Part shown: in pieces, positions 18,388 through 27,125 of the stretch
How positions within the stretch are numbered: the stretch's first letter is position 1
How the letters are laid out: each line of letters begins with the position of its first letter
Assembly: GCA_016845145.1 (NCBI GenBank)
Contig: JAERTE010000083.1
Location: forward strand, 1 to 64,000
Reading direction: 5' to 3'
Source of the DNA: Rhodospirillaceae bacterium
GTDB lineage: Bacteria; Pseudomonadota; Alphaproteobacteria; Rhodospirillales; Casp-alpha2
Length of the DNA stretch: 64,000 bases
The notes under the pieces: model-generated
Seen by the model: only the letters and a program-made list of their open reading frames with translations
Told to the model about the DNA's origin: nothing
Databases searched by the model: none
Translations under genes and position numbers: made by a program

Positions 18388-19614
18388 ATGGAACGTGAAT
18401 TTCACAAAATCAGGCGCTTGCCGCCTTACGTTTTCGCAGAGGTCAACGCCATGAAAGCGCGCGCACGCGCTGCCGGCGAAGACATCATTGATTTTGGCAT
18501 GGGCAATCCCGATCAGCCGCCTGCCGACCATATTATTGAGAAACTACGCGAGACGGTGCTCGACCCGAAGGTGCACCGTTATTCCAATTCGCGTGGTATT
18601 CCGGGCCTCAGAAAGGCGCTTTCAGGCTATTATGCGCGCCGCTTCGGGGTCGAGGTTGACCCGGAAACGGAAACCATCGTCACATTGGGCTCCAAGGAAG
18701 GGCTGGCCAACCTGTCATCGGCGATCACGTCGCCAGGCGACTTGATTTTGGTGCCGAACCCAAGCTATCCGATCCACCAGTTCGGGTTTATCATCAATGG
18801 CGCCGCGGTGCGCAATATTCCCGTTGAGCCTGGCCCGGAATTCATGGCCGCGCTTGAGCGCGCCGTTCAGCACAGCGTGCCGAAACCGACGGCTTTGGTG
18901 CTCAACTATCCCAACAATCCGACGGCCATTGTCGCGGATTTGGATTTCTACGAAGAGGTTGTCGATTTCTGCCGTCATCACGGTATCTACATTCTCTCCG
19001 ACCTTGCTTATTCCGAAGTGTTTTTCGATATCGCGCCACCGCCTTCAATTCTGCAAATCAGGAAGGCCTGGGACGTCGCGGTGGAATTCACATCGCTTTC
19101 CAAAACCTATTCCATGCCCGGTTGGCGCATCGGGTTTGCCACCGGTAACCAGCGTCTGATCGCGGCATTGGCGCGGGTGAAGTCGTATCTGGACTATGGC
19201 GCGTTTACACCTATCCAGGTTGCGGCGGCGACAGCATTGAACGGACCGCAAGATTGCGTCGACGACGTGCGCGCCCTTTATAAGGAGCGCCGCGACGTGC
19301 TGGTGGAAGGCATGGCCGCAGCCGGATGGGAAATCCCGGCACCACCGGCAACGATGTTTGCCTGGGCGCCAATCCCGGAGAAATTCCGCGACATGGGATC
19401 GCTCGAGTTTTCCAAGCTGCTGCTGGAAAAAGCGCAGGTCGCGGTGGCGCCGGGGATCGGGTTCGGTGAGCATGGCGAGGGTTTCGTGCGTATTGGGCTG
19501 TGCGAGAATACGCATCGCACCCGACAGGCGATCCGATCGATCAAGGCGTTGCTGGGGACGAGCGGGGCGCGCAAGAAAACGCGAACCGCCGTAAAAGAGG
19601 CCGCCGCCGAATGA
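18388..19614 (+). CDS. PLP-dependent class I aminotransferase (AlaC/DAP-aminotransferase-like)
   Basis: A 408-residue fold-type I aminotransferase. The PLP lysine lies in TSLSKTYSMPGWRIGFA. NYPNNPTAIV and the SDLAYSEVFFD aspartate/tyrosine pair are also present. It begins MEREFHKIRRLPPYVFAEVN, the start typical of AlaC/YfdZ-like enzymes annotated as LL-diaminopimelate or alanine aminotransferase in alphaproteobacteria. The stop overlaps the homoserine dehydrogenase start by 4 bp, so both are in one amino-acid operon. The exact amino donor is not readable from sequence. Confidence 0.9.
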   Translation: MEREFHKIRRLPPYVFAEVNAMKARARAAGEDIIDFGMGNPDQPPADHIIEKLRETVLDPKVHRYSNSRGIPGLRKALSGYYARRFGVEVDPETETIVTLGSKEGLANLSSAITSPGDLILVPNPSYPIHQFGFIINGAAVRNIPVEPGPEFMAALERAVQHSVPKPTALVLNYPNNPTAIVADLDFYEEVVDFCRHHGIYILSDLAYSEVFFDIAPPPSILQIRKAWDVAVEFTSLSKTYSMPGWRIGFATGNQRLIAALARVKSYLDYGAFTPIQVAAATALNGPQDCVDDVRALYKERRDVLVEGMAAAGWEIPAPPATMFAWAPIPEKFRDMGSLEFSKLLLEKAQVAVAPGIGFGEHGEGFVRIGLCENTHRTRQAIRSIKALLGTSGARKKTRTAVKEAAAE

Positions 19615-20915
19615 CCCATACTTTAAAGATCGGTATTGCCGGGCTCGGCACCGTCGGAGCCGGCGTGGTCAAGCTGCTGGCCGAAAACCACGAACAGTTG
19701 ACGGCGCGATGCGGCCGGCCCTTGATCGTCACAGCCGTGTCTGCGCGCGATCGTTCCAAGGACCGCGGGATCAATGTCGACGGCATGACGTGGCATGACT
19801 ATGCCAAAGACCTTGCCGCCGACGACAACGTTGACGTGGTGGTGGAGTTGATCGGCGGCGAAGGCGGTATCGCCAAGGAGGTGGTGGAAACAGCCATTCA
19901 CCACTCCAAGCACGTCGTGACCGCCAACAAGGCACTGATTGCGCACCATGGTACTGCGTTGGCTCGCGCCGCAGAAGCCAAGGGCCTAAGCCTCGCCTAC
20001 GAGGCCGCCGTCGCTGGCGGTATTCCGATCATCAAGGCGCTGCGCGAGGGGCTGGCCGCGAACCGTATCGAGCGGCTCTATGGTATCCTCAACGGGACCT
20101 GCAATTACATTCTCACCGACATGGCCGGGTCGGGCCGTGAATTTGACGACATCCTGACAGAGGCCCAGGAAATGGGTTATGCCGAAGCCGATCCGAGCTT
20201 CGACGTGGACGGCGTTGATGCCGCGCACAAGCTCGCGATCTTGGCGGCAGTGGCCTTCGGTACCGAGGTGGACTTCGACAATGTTTATGTCGAGGGTATC
20301 CGCCATGTGTCGCCCCTGGACATCGAGTTCGCGCGCGAGCTCGGATACGGCATCAAGCTCTTGGGCGTTGCGGCAAGGGTACCCGAAGAGCGCGGTGGCG
20401 GCTTTGAGCAACGCGTGCATCCGTGCATGGTGGCCTTGGACGCACCGATCAACCATGTTTCCGGGGTTTACAACGGCATCGAGGTGGCCGGCGATTTTGT
20501 CGGCACCACCATATATGAAGGCCGCGGCGCCGGTGAGGGGCCGACAGGATCCGCCGTGGTCGCGGACTTGGTGGATATCGCGCGTGGTTCCAAAGTGCCG
20601 ACGTTCGCCGTTGCGGCCGACGCCCTGAAGCCGGCCCAGACCATCCCCATGGGTAAGCGCAAGGGGGCGTATTACGTCCGCTTTATGGTGGTCGACAAGC
20701 CGGGTGTTTTTGCCGACATCGCGGCGGCGCTGCGTGACAATGAGGTCTCCATGGAATCGGTGTTGCAGCGTGGCCGCGCACCGGGCGAGCAGGTGCCGGT
20801 GGTCATGACCGTCCACGAGACCGAGGAAGACGCGATGCAGCGATGCGTGCAGGCCATTGCGGCGCTCGACGCCGTAGTCGAGCCACCGAGATTGATCCGC
20901 ATCGAAGACGTTTAA
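19611..20915 (+). CDS. hom: Homoserine dehydrogenase
   Basis: This enzyme reduces aspartate semialdehyde to homoserine, on the way to threonine and methionine. The 434-residue protein has the Rossmann start GIAGLGTVGAGVV, the catalytic-domain signature with YGILNGTCNYILTDM and AYAEADPSFDVDG-like segment (GYAEADPSFDVDGVDAAHKL region), and a C-terminal ACT domain (YVRFMVVDKPGVFADIAAAL) for threonine feedback. The ATG at 19611 overlaps the aminotransferase stop. This order is common in Rhodospirillales, where glpX often follows; here a hydrolase follows instead. Confidence 0.96.
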   Translation: MTHTLKIGIAGLGTVGAGVVKLLAENHEQLTARCGRPLIVTAVSARDRSKDRGINVDGMTWHDYAKDLAADDNVDVVVELIGGEGGIAKEVVETAIHHSKHVVTANKALIAHHGTALARAAEAKGLSLAYEAAVAGGIPIIKALREGLAANRIERLYGILNGTCNYILTDMAGSGREFDDILTEAQEMGYAEADPSFDVDGVDAAHKLAILAAVAFGTEVDFDNVYVEGIRHVSPLDIEFARELGYGIKLLGVAARVPEERGGGFEQRVHPCMVALDAPINHVSGVYNGIEVAGDFVGTTIYEGRGAGEGPTGSAVVADLVDIARGSKVPTFAVAADALKPAQTIPMGKRKGAYYVRFMVVDKPGVFADIAAALRDNEVSMESVLQRGRAPGEQVPVVMTVHETEEDAMQRCVQAIAALDAVVEPPRLIRIEDV

Positions 20916-20924
20916 GCAGTCACG

Positions 20925-21818
20925 ATGCTCGAGGCGGCTGCAGTACTTGATCAAATGGAGGCGGACTCCATTGTCCATCGCACACCGTGTGGCGACGGAC
21001 ACATGGTCTGGCACGAATGGGGGGCGGGAGAACCGCTGGTGCTGTTGCACGGTGGCTCCGGCTCGTGGACGCATTGGGTGCGCAATATCCCAATATTGAA
21101 ACAGCACTACCGCGTGATCTGTGCAGACACCCCGGGACTTGGTGATTCCGCCATGCCGCCTGACGTATTTTCGTCCAAGCATTACCCAGCGAGCATGCGC
21201 ATGCTGGCGGGGGTTTTCGCTGAAGGCCTGGATCACATTATCGGTGCGGTTGCGCCTTACCACCTCTGTGGGTTTTCCATGGGCTCTATCGCCGGCGCTT
21301 ATCTGGCTGTCCACCACGTGGATCGGGTCCGCAGCTTCACCTTGGTGGGCGCGTCATCATTCGGCATCCCGTGGAACGGTCTTGAGCGGCGCCTTGAGGC
21401 GATGACGGAAGCCATGAGCGACGCAGAGCGGTTGGAAACCCAGCGCCGCAACTTGCGTATTATCATGACCCACGGCGAGGCGGATACGTTTGCTGGTTAT
21501 GTGCAGCTCAAGAACGTCGAGCGCGCTCGCATTCGCACACACGGCTTGCCGTACTCCGACACGATCATGCACGCTTTGCCCGACGTCAGTGCGCCAATAG
21601 CCGGCATCTGGGGACGCCATGATGTTTTTGCACAACCGAACCTGGAGACATCGATCCCGAATATACTCAACGAATGCGATCCGGAAATGACGTTCAAGGC
21701 GATAAGCGACGCCGGGCATTGGGTCATGTATGAGCAAGCCGAGGCCTTTAATGCAGAGTTAACGGCTGTCATCAACCGCGCCAACGCAAGGTTTGCGCTT
21801 GGCTCGGATTCTCGATAG
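20925..21818 (+). CDS. Alpha/beta-fold hydrolase
   Basis: A 297-residue serine hydrolase. The oxyanion motif is LLHGGSGSWTHW, the nucleophile elbow GFSMGS, the acid the Asp in IWGRHDVFAQP and the histidine in DAGHWVMYEQAE. It begins 9 bp after hom and may be read through from it, but no functional link to homoserine metabolism is evident. The architecture is that of meta-cleavage-product hydrolase or haloperoxidase-like esterases; the substrate is unknown. Confidence 0.88.
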   Translation: MLEAAAVLDQMEADSIVHRTPCGDGHMVWHEWGAGEPLVLLHGGSGSWTHWVRNIPILKQHYRVICADTPGLGDSAMPPDVFSSKHYPASMRMLAGVFAEGLDHIIGAVAPYHLCGFSMGSIAGAYLAVHHVDRVRSFTLVGASSFGIPWNGLERRLEAMTEAMSDAERLETQRRNLRIIMTHGEADTFAGYVQLKNVERARIRTHGLPYSDTIMHALPDVSAPIAGIWGRHDVFAQPNLETSIPNILNECDPEMTFKAISDAGHWVMYEQAEAFNAELTAVINRANARFALGSDSR

Positions 21819-21862
21819 GTTTTCCACACGTAAATAGTAGACAAGCGCAATCAGGCATTTCC

Positions 21863-22630
21863 ATGAGCAAGCCCGTAGTCGGTATCGTCGCCAACACCAA
21901 GCTGATCGATAACCAGTATCCAGCCCAAACTTGCGGCACCATGAACGTCGAAGCCCTGGCGCATGTCGCCGGCGCCGTGCCGATGATCATTCCCGCCACG
22001 CCTGAATGCATTGACTTGGACGTGATCAAGAATATATGCGACGGCTTCTTGCTCACCGGCGGCCGGCCCAACGTTCACCCGGAAGAATATGGCCACGCGG
22101 CCACCGAAGCACATGGCGCTTTCGATCGCGGCCGCGATCAAATTGCACTGCAGTTGATCCGCGATTGCGTCGACAGCGGCCAGCCGATCTTGGGTGTCTG
22201 CCGAGGGTTTCAGGAGTTTAACGTCGCCATGGGCGGCACCTTGCATCCAGAAATTCGCGACCTGCCGGGCCGTATGAATCATCGCATGCCGCCCGACGGC
22301 ACCATTGAGGAAAAATTCGCACTCCGCCATGAAATCCACCTAAAACCCGACAGCCCGTTTATCCGGATTTTCGGTTCGGATGAGGTTTTGGTGAATTCCC
22401 TGCATGGCCAGGGCATCGAAGAGCCGGGCGAACGCATCATCATCGATGGTCATGCACCCGATGGCACGCCAGAGGCCATTACCATCAAGGGTGCGCCGGG
22501 CTTTGCCATGGCGGTGCAATGGCACCCCGAATACAACGCCCAAAGCGATCCCGTATCGAAGCCGCTGTTCGAGGCCTTTGGCGTGGCCTTGCGTGCTTGG
22601 CAACAGGGCAACGCGCTCGCGGCGGAGTGA
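21863..22630 (+). CDS. Class I glutamine amidotransferase-like hydrolase (peptidase C26, PuuD-like)
   Basis: A 255-residue amidase of the gamma-glutamyl-GABA hydrolase type. The nucleophile is the cysteine in ILGVCRGFQEFNVAMGG, and the His-Glu pair is in AVQWHPEYN. LTGGRPNVHPEEYG matches the substrate-pocket strand of PuuD-like proteins. It has no synthetase or permease partner nearby and is separated from the hydrolase by 44 bp. Assignment to the family is firm; assignment to putrescine breakdown is not supported by neighbours. Confidence 0.9.
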   Translation: MSKPVVGIVANTKLIDNQYPAQTCGTMNVEALAHVAGAVPMIIPATPECIDLDVIKNICDGFLLTGGRPNVHPEEYGHAATEAHGAFDRGRDQIALQLIRDCVDSGQPILGVCRGFQEFNVAMGGTLHPEIRDLPGRMNHRMPPDGTIEEKFALRHEIHLKPDSPFIRIFGSDEVLVNSLHGQGIEEPGERIIIDGHAPDGTPEAITIKGAPGFAMAVQWHPEYNAQSDPVSKPLFEAFGVALRAWQQGNALAAE

Positions 22631-22648
22631 ACGCCGTATTGTGTACTT

Positions 22649-24751
22649 CTAGCGCTTGTTTGCCCGTGCTCTGGCTTCGTCGGGCAACTCCGCCTCTCCA
22701 TACAGCGCTAATCCGGCTTGACGATCGACAGGTACGGCGGTGTCGATGGTGGTGCCGCCTTTCGGCTGCAGTGCCGGCGGATACATGGCCAACTTCTGAA
22801 CTTTCGCCAGTTTTTCATCGCGGCCGATATTGAGGTCGCGTTCATTGGTGCCTGAGGGAGGGGGCACGGCGATGCCGTCGATGACCTCCAGGTCGAACCA
22901 CCAGCGCTTGACCGGGTTACGCGCACCGCGTTCTTCGGCATCGTCTTCGGCGATGATACGCGCTCGCTCGTCGGGCGATGCGATGGAAAGCCGGCGGAGT
23001 TTTTCGGCATCCTCGGTGTTTTCACGATTCCATGGACACATCTTCATGCACCGTCCGCAGGCCGAGCCCTTAGGCTGGGTAACACGGTACTTGGTGCATT
23101 TCTCGACGTCCGCCTTCCATATTTCGTAGCCGTTGAACATCACCTTTGGGCCGAACGGAATGGCGTTGCACGGGCATTCGCGCGCGCATTTGCGGCATTG
23201 CTCGCAAAAACCCTGCAGGCCGAAATCGATGGGGAGGTCGATTTCCATGGGGAAATCGGTGGTGAAGACGACGGATTTGGAGCGCGGCCCGATAAAAGGG
23301 TTGAGCAGGGTATCGCCGATCCGGCTGACCTCGGCCAGTCCGGCCATCAAGATTGCCGGATTGTGGATGACTTCGGAATGCGCATTGGAATGCGCGCGGG
23401 CGGAATAACCCATTTCGCGACAGTGACCAGCCATAATCCCGGCGATTTCCGCACCGCGCATATAGGCGCGCATGCTCTGCGAGGCGGAAATCCAATCGTC
23501 GCCCGAAGCCCCCTCCATGGTTTCAAACCCTTGGTCGATGAGCATCACGACGGCATAGTCGTGATAGGCCTCAATGGGTTTTCCTTCGATCTCGTCGTGC
23601 GAATAGTACATGTAGGGCTCTGCCTTGCAGATGCCGACGAAGTCCGCACCCAAACAATAGCCCAACGCTTTGATCGCCTCGGCATTGCGCCGTGTGTCCG
23701 ATATCTCGCCGCCGATACCCGTGGATTGCAGCGGGTGGCGGGTGCCTTGGTCAGGTACCATGCCGTTGATCAAAGGCCGCATACCCAACGCATAGGGATG
23801 CTTGAAGGCAAACCGGTTGCGTTCGCGTTGAGGCTTCTCGCCCATGTCACCACCGAGTGCGCGCTTGAAGAAATCACCGCGCTTGGAAACCCGCCCGATC
23901 TCGTTGGCAAGTAGCAACGTCGTGGGTTCCGGGACACGCTTGATTTCCTCCATTGCGTAGCGGCCCATGTGAAGGGCGCGCGACGCCTCGTCGTCGTAGT
24001 GGGTCTGGGTCCTGGTGCCATCAATGCCATCTATGATCGCCGGGTCATCGGGAACCAACGGGCCGTCGGTTGCAAGAGGCTGGTCGGGCGCCATTCGCAA
24101 AGTCGTCGTGACCGCCGCTATCCGAAAACCACGCTTCAGGAACGGTGCCGCTAGGGCACTACCCTCAGAGCGGGCTATCCCCGCGCGGACAGCAAGCCCA
24201 GCCAAATCGACGTCGCCGTGCGGTACGACGTGTCCCGTGGCAGCGAACCCCAGGTGCCGGATATAACCGGCAACCACCGCTGCGACTTCGGTCAGGCGCA
24301 TGTCGGCGATGGCGGTTTCCGTGCCCGATATCCAAACGTCGGCGGGTCCGCTGGGGTCAGGACTTCGCGGCAGTTCTTGCACGAAGACAAGCGCATGTGT
24401 GTGATCGGTTGCGGCGTTGCCCGAAAGCCAATCGCCATCTTGCAGTTCGCAACACCCTGCCAAGTCGACATCCAGGAAGTAGGCGTGCGATTTGACATTG
24501 TTGGCCCGCTTTTGCGCGTCATCGGGAATGGGGGCGGGGGCGGAAACGGCCTCGCCTGACAGGAAGGATTCGAATAACGCCTGATACACCTGCAGCGCTG
24601 GCAGAATGCTGTCGGGGCCCGCGGCGGTCGACGCTTGGGGGAGGTTAATGCCGTCAGAAACCGTTACCGCAGCACTGCGGGGCAACCTTTCCAGCGGCCA
24701 ATAGCCCATGTGGAACGGACGGTCGCGGTTGGAATATCGGCGTGGGCGCAT
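22649..24751 (-). CDS. Cytoplasmic reductive dehalogenase-like protein (cobalamin, two 4Fe-4S)
   Basis: A 700-residue protein resembling the non-respiratory, catabolic reductive dehalogenases (BhbA/NpRdhA type). The C-terminal half has two ferredoxin-type clusters: C516, C519, C522, C526, followed by Pro, and C552, C565, C568, C572 in the spacing CX12CX2CX3CP. No Tat signal or membrane segment is visible, unlike organohalide-respiring RdhA. The N-terminal half looks like a degenerate copy of the catalytic fold (for example a second GYIRHLGF- and GMARAGIA-like stretch around residues 160-195), as described for NpRdhA. It begins MRPRRYSNRDRPFH at the ATG whose complement is 24749-24751; the frame is open upstream to 24895. 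No RdhB anchor is nearby. Dehalogenation is inferred; epoxyqueuosine reductase QueG shares the cluster pattern but is about half the length. Confidence 0.85.
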   Translation of the reverse strand: MRPRRYSNRDRPFHMGYWPLERLPRSAAVTVSDGINLPQASTAAGPDSILPALQVYQALFESFLSGEAVSAPAPIPDDAQKRANNVKSHAYFLDVDLAGCCELQDGDWLSGNAATDHTHALVFVQELPRSPDPSGPADVWISGTETAIADMRLTEVAAVVAGYIRHLGFAATGHVVPHGDVDLAGLAVRAGIARSEGSALAAPFLKRGFRIAAVTTTLRMAPDQPLATDGPLVPDDPAIIDGIDGTRTQTHYDDEASRALHMGRYAMEEIKRVPEPTTLLLANEIGRVSKRGDFFKRALGGDMGEKPQRERNRFAFKHPYALGMRPLINGMVPDQGTRHPLQSTGIGGEISDTRRNAEAIKALGYCLGADFVGICKAEPYMYYSHDEIEGKPIEAYHDYAVVMLIDQGFETMEGASGDDWISASQSMRAYMRGAEIAGIMAGHCREMGYSARAHSNAHSEVIHNPAILMAGLAEVSRIGDTLLNPFIGPRSKSVVFTTDFPMEIDLPIDFGLQGFCEQCRKCARECPCNAIPFGPKVMFNGYEIWKADVEKCTKYRVTQPKGSACGRCMKMCPWNRENTEDAEKLRRLSIASPDERARIIAEDDAEERGARNPVKRWWFDLEVIDGIAVPPPSGTNERDLNIGRDEKLAKVQKLAMYPPALQPKGGTTIDTAVPVDRQAGLALYGEAELPDEARARANKR

Positions 24752-24844
24752 GGTGTTGATCCTTACTCGGCAGATCATCGATGATACGGGGAAACGGTGA
24801 TACGGGAAACAGCTTCCAAAAGCATGGCTTGATGGCGCTTTGAC

Positions 24845-24922
24845 GCTAGCGTCTCGCCATGACGAACTTCGATACCGCGTTTTTCTCCGAAACACCGAAC
24901 GGCACCCTTCACAGTCACGATC
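24845..24922 (+). repeat. Direct repeat, left copy (thioesterase gene start)
   Basis: The 78 bases here match 26175-26252 without gaps, with about eight mismatches by eye, which is close to 90 per cent identity. Weaker similarity extends about 20 bases further upstream (CATGGCTTG against CATGACTTG). The two copies start 1330 bp apart and bracket the sensor-kinase gene. Confidence 0.9.
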
Positions 24923-24936
24923 TCGCGGCGGCCTAG
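24859..24936 (+). pseudogene. Truncated 5' copy of the thioesterase gene at 26189
   Basis: The frame reads MTNFDTAFFSETPNGTLHSH and stops at a TAG after 25 codons. The intact gene begins MTNFDIAFFSETPDGTFHGN. Homology is lost at about 24925, before the stop. It is a remnant left by a duplication or insertion, in the spacer between the reductive-dehalogenase-like gene and the kinase. A 25-residue peptide could still be made, but nothing suggests function. Confidence 0.85.
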
Positions 24937-25037
24937 ACGTGGCCTCATTTGCGATTTCAGCCTGTTTTCGCTATATTCCGTATTGTTGGATGCCCATCTC
25001 GAATTGTCGATGAGATGGCATGCGAAGGGGGATATCG

Positions 25038-26126
25038 ATGTCGAACCTGTTACATTTCGACCGAATTGACGGTACTGTCGACGGCGACAACAGTCAGCCG
25101 CGTACGGAATATGAGAGACGTTTCCACGACTTGGTGGAGGGCTCTCTTCAGGGGATCATGGTGACTCGCGGGAGCCAAGTGATTTTCGCCAATCAAGCCC
25201 TGGCGAGTATGTTCGGCTATACCGTCGACGAATTGGTAAAATTGGAATGCTGGGAAGAATTGGTTGCGCCCGATGAACGCAAGCGGGTCGCCTCATACTG
25301 TTCTGCCCGCGATCAGGGTGAAGCCGCACCAGACCGCTACGAATATCAAGCCGTTCGCAAAGATGGCTCGCTTCTGTGGTTGGAAAATCTGTCGAGGCGC
25401 GTGAGCTGGAACGGCCAGGCGGCCACGCAAGCGACCGTGATTGATATTACCGAGCGCAAGCTGGCGGAAGTTCAATTGCGTGAGAGTGAGCGCCGCAGTC
25501 AAGAGTTTGCCGCCGATATCGCGCATGAATTGCGCACCCCCTTGGCGGTGCTGAGCATGCGGTTGGAAAGCTTTGCTGATCTACCTGAAGTGAAGGATTT
25601 GCGTGGCGACGTGGAATCCATGTCGCGGTTGATCAATCAACTGCTCACTTTAGCGCGCTTGGATCGCTTGGTTATTGATATGCGTACCAAAGTCGACTTG
25701 CATGCTGTGTGTGTAGATGTGGCCAGTCTTCTGGCGCCACTGATTATTGAAGGCAACAAGACCATTGAAGTCGTGGCTGACGGCTCGTCCGTGTACGTTC
25801 ATGGCGATCATGATTGTCTGGCGCGGGCGGTGTGCAATTTGGTCGAAAATGCGTGCAAGCATTCCGACGACAGCGAAGTGATCAAGATTGTTGTCGGCGC
25901 AGACGCGAGTATCAGTGTGGTTGATCATGGACCAGGGGTAACCGCAGCCAAGCGTGAGCAGATATTCAAACGCCTGCAGCAGGCCGATGACAAAACCGAC
26001 GGTTTTGGGCTTGGGCTCTCCATTGTGCAGCGTATTGTCGAGGCCCACGGTGGCACGATATCGCTGAGTGACACACCTGGCGGCGGCGCGACTTTCACTT
26101 TGGATTTCGCCAACGCCCGTTGCTAA
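25038..26126 (+). CDS. Orphan PAS-domain sensor histidine kinase
   Basis: A 362-residue soluble sensor kinase. A PAS domain lies at about residues 35-145 (VIFANQALASMFGYTVDEL, then the PAC end TQATVIDITERKLAE). The HisKA phospho-acceptor is in FAADIAHELRTPLAVLS, and the HATPase domain has LVENACKHSDDSE, VDHGPGV and DGFGLGLSIVQRI. The ATG at 25038 has AAGGGGGAT seven bases upstream. It sits between the dead and live copies of the thioesterase 5' end. No response regulator is adjacent. Its partner and signal are unknown; association with the divergent reductive-dehalogenase-like gene is a possibility only. Confidence 0.88.
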   Translation: MSNLLHFDRIDGTVDGDNSQPRTEYERRFHDLVEGSLQGIMVTRGSQVIFANQALASMFGYTVDELVKLECWEELVAPDERKRVASYCSARDQGEAAPDRYEYQAVRKDGSLLWLENLSRRVSWNGQAATQATVIDITERKLAEVQLRESERRSQEFAADIAHELRTPLAVLSMRLESFADLPEVKDLRGDVESMSRLINQLLTLARLDRLVIDMRTKVDLHAVCVDVASLLAPLIIEGNKTIEVVADGSSVYVHGDHDCLARAVCNLVENACKHSDDSEVIKIVVGADASISVVDHGPGVTAAKREQIFKRLQQADDKTDGFGLGLSIVQRIVEAHGGTISLSDTPGGGATFTLDFANARC

Positions 26127-26174
26127 CGAAGTTGGAAATCCGGGCCAAAGGGCATGACTTGCTCATCCGTTGCG

Positions 26175-26252
26175 GCTAACGTCTCGCCATGACGAACTTC
26201 GATATCGCGTTTTTCTCCGAAACACCGGACGGTACCTTTCACGGCAACGATC
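26175..26252 (+). repeat. Direct repeat, right copy (functional thioesterase start)
   Basis: This is the counterpart of 24845-24922. It contains the leader CTAACGTCTCGCC and the first 21 codons of the intact thioesterase gene. Because this copy is in an open frame of full length it is taken as the original or retained copy. Confidence 0.9.
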
Positions 26253-26977
26253 CCGCCCGAGGCCCCTGGGCCGAGAACGCCTGTCATGCGGGCCCGGTGA
26301 TCGGTCTCGCCGCGCGCGCTGCTGAAGCCCTGTTCCCGGAAAGGCGCATGACCCGCATCAGCGCCGATTTGATCCGCCCGGTGCCGCTCGATGGAATCCG
26401 CGTTGAAGCCGAGGTCATACGTGAAGGCCGCTTGACCGCGAGCACATCGGTGCGGGTTGCGGGCTTGAACGGCAAGCTTTGCGTGCAGGCGAATACGTTG
26501 CATATCGCCGAGACGGACCTGGGTGATGTCCCAACCGCAGCATTTCCATTGCCGGATTTAGCCCAGGCGACGCCAGGGCCGTTTCCTGTAAACGAGCCAG
26601 CCCATTCGCTGCCGAGTTTTGCTGATTTTGTCGATGTCCGCTATCCGCCGGGTGAAACGCCCGCGCCTGGCCCAACGACAATATGGATGCGCACGCCGCA
26701 TTTGTTGGAAGGCGAGACCCCGACCACCTTCCAACGACTTTGCCCACTGGCAGATTGCGGCAACGGTACGTCGCGCAATGCTGAGATTTCGCAGATGGGT
26801 TTCATGAATTGCGACATCACCATCGTCGTGCACCGCCATTCCGACGCCGACTGGCTCGGCTCAAAAGCGCTATCGCACTGGCAACCGAACGGCATTGGCC
26901 TCGCCGAAGCGGAAATTTTCGACGAACGCGGCCCGGTGGCGAGTGTGCTGCAAACCGTGGTGTTGATGCCGGGGTGA
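26189..26977 (+). CDS. TesB-like acyl-CoA thioesterase family protein
   Basis: A 262-residue protein with a double-hotdog layout. The N-terminal half has MTRISADLIRPVPLDGIRVE and ASTSVRVAGLNGKLCVQAN, and the C-terminal half has CPLADCGNGTSRNAEI and INCDITIVVHRH-like segments (NCDITIVVHRHSDADWLG) and ends GPVASVLQTVVLMPG. These match TesB-like 4HBT_3 proteins that hydrolyse acyl-CoA. Substrate is unknown. Its first 78 bases of leader and coding sequence are duplicated 1.3 kb upstream. Confidence 0.82.
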   Translation: MTNFDIAFFSETPDGTFHGNDPARGPWAENACHAGPVIGLAARAAEALFPERRMTRISADLIRPVPLDGIRVEAEVIREGRLTASTSVRVAGLNGKLCVQANTLHIAETDLGDVPTAAFPLPDLAQATPGPFPVNEPAHSLPSFADFVDVRYPPGETPAPGPTTIWMRTPHLLEGETPTTFQRLCPLADCGNGTSRNAEISQMGFMNCDITIVVHRHSDADWLGSKALSHWQPNGIGLAEAEIFDERGPVASVLQTVVLMPG

Positions 26978-27125
26978 AGCCTCATTCGGTTTTCGCCGCG
27001 ACAACTCGCGGAGCGCGTACCGATGATCTCTATTTCCATTACAATCCCTTGCGGATCGATTACAATCCTCAGTCACACCGTGCGGATCTACTGACTGCAT
27101 CCCGGTTTTCATTAGGAGCGCCCAC

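Noticed and set aside
19986-21317. 443-residue open frame on the minus strand
   Set aside because: It is antisense to hom and the following hydrolase; both plus-strand genes have full motifs.
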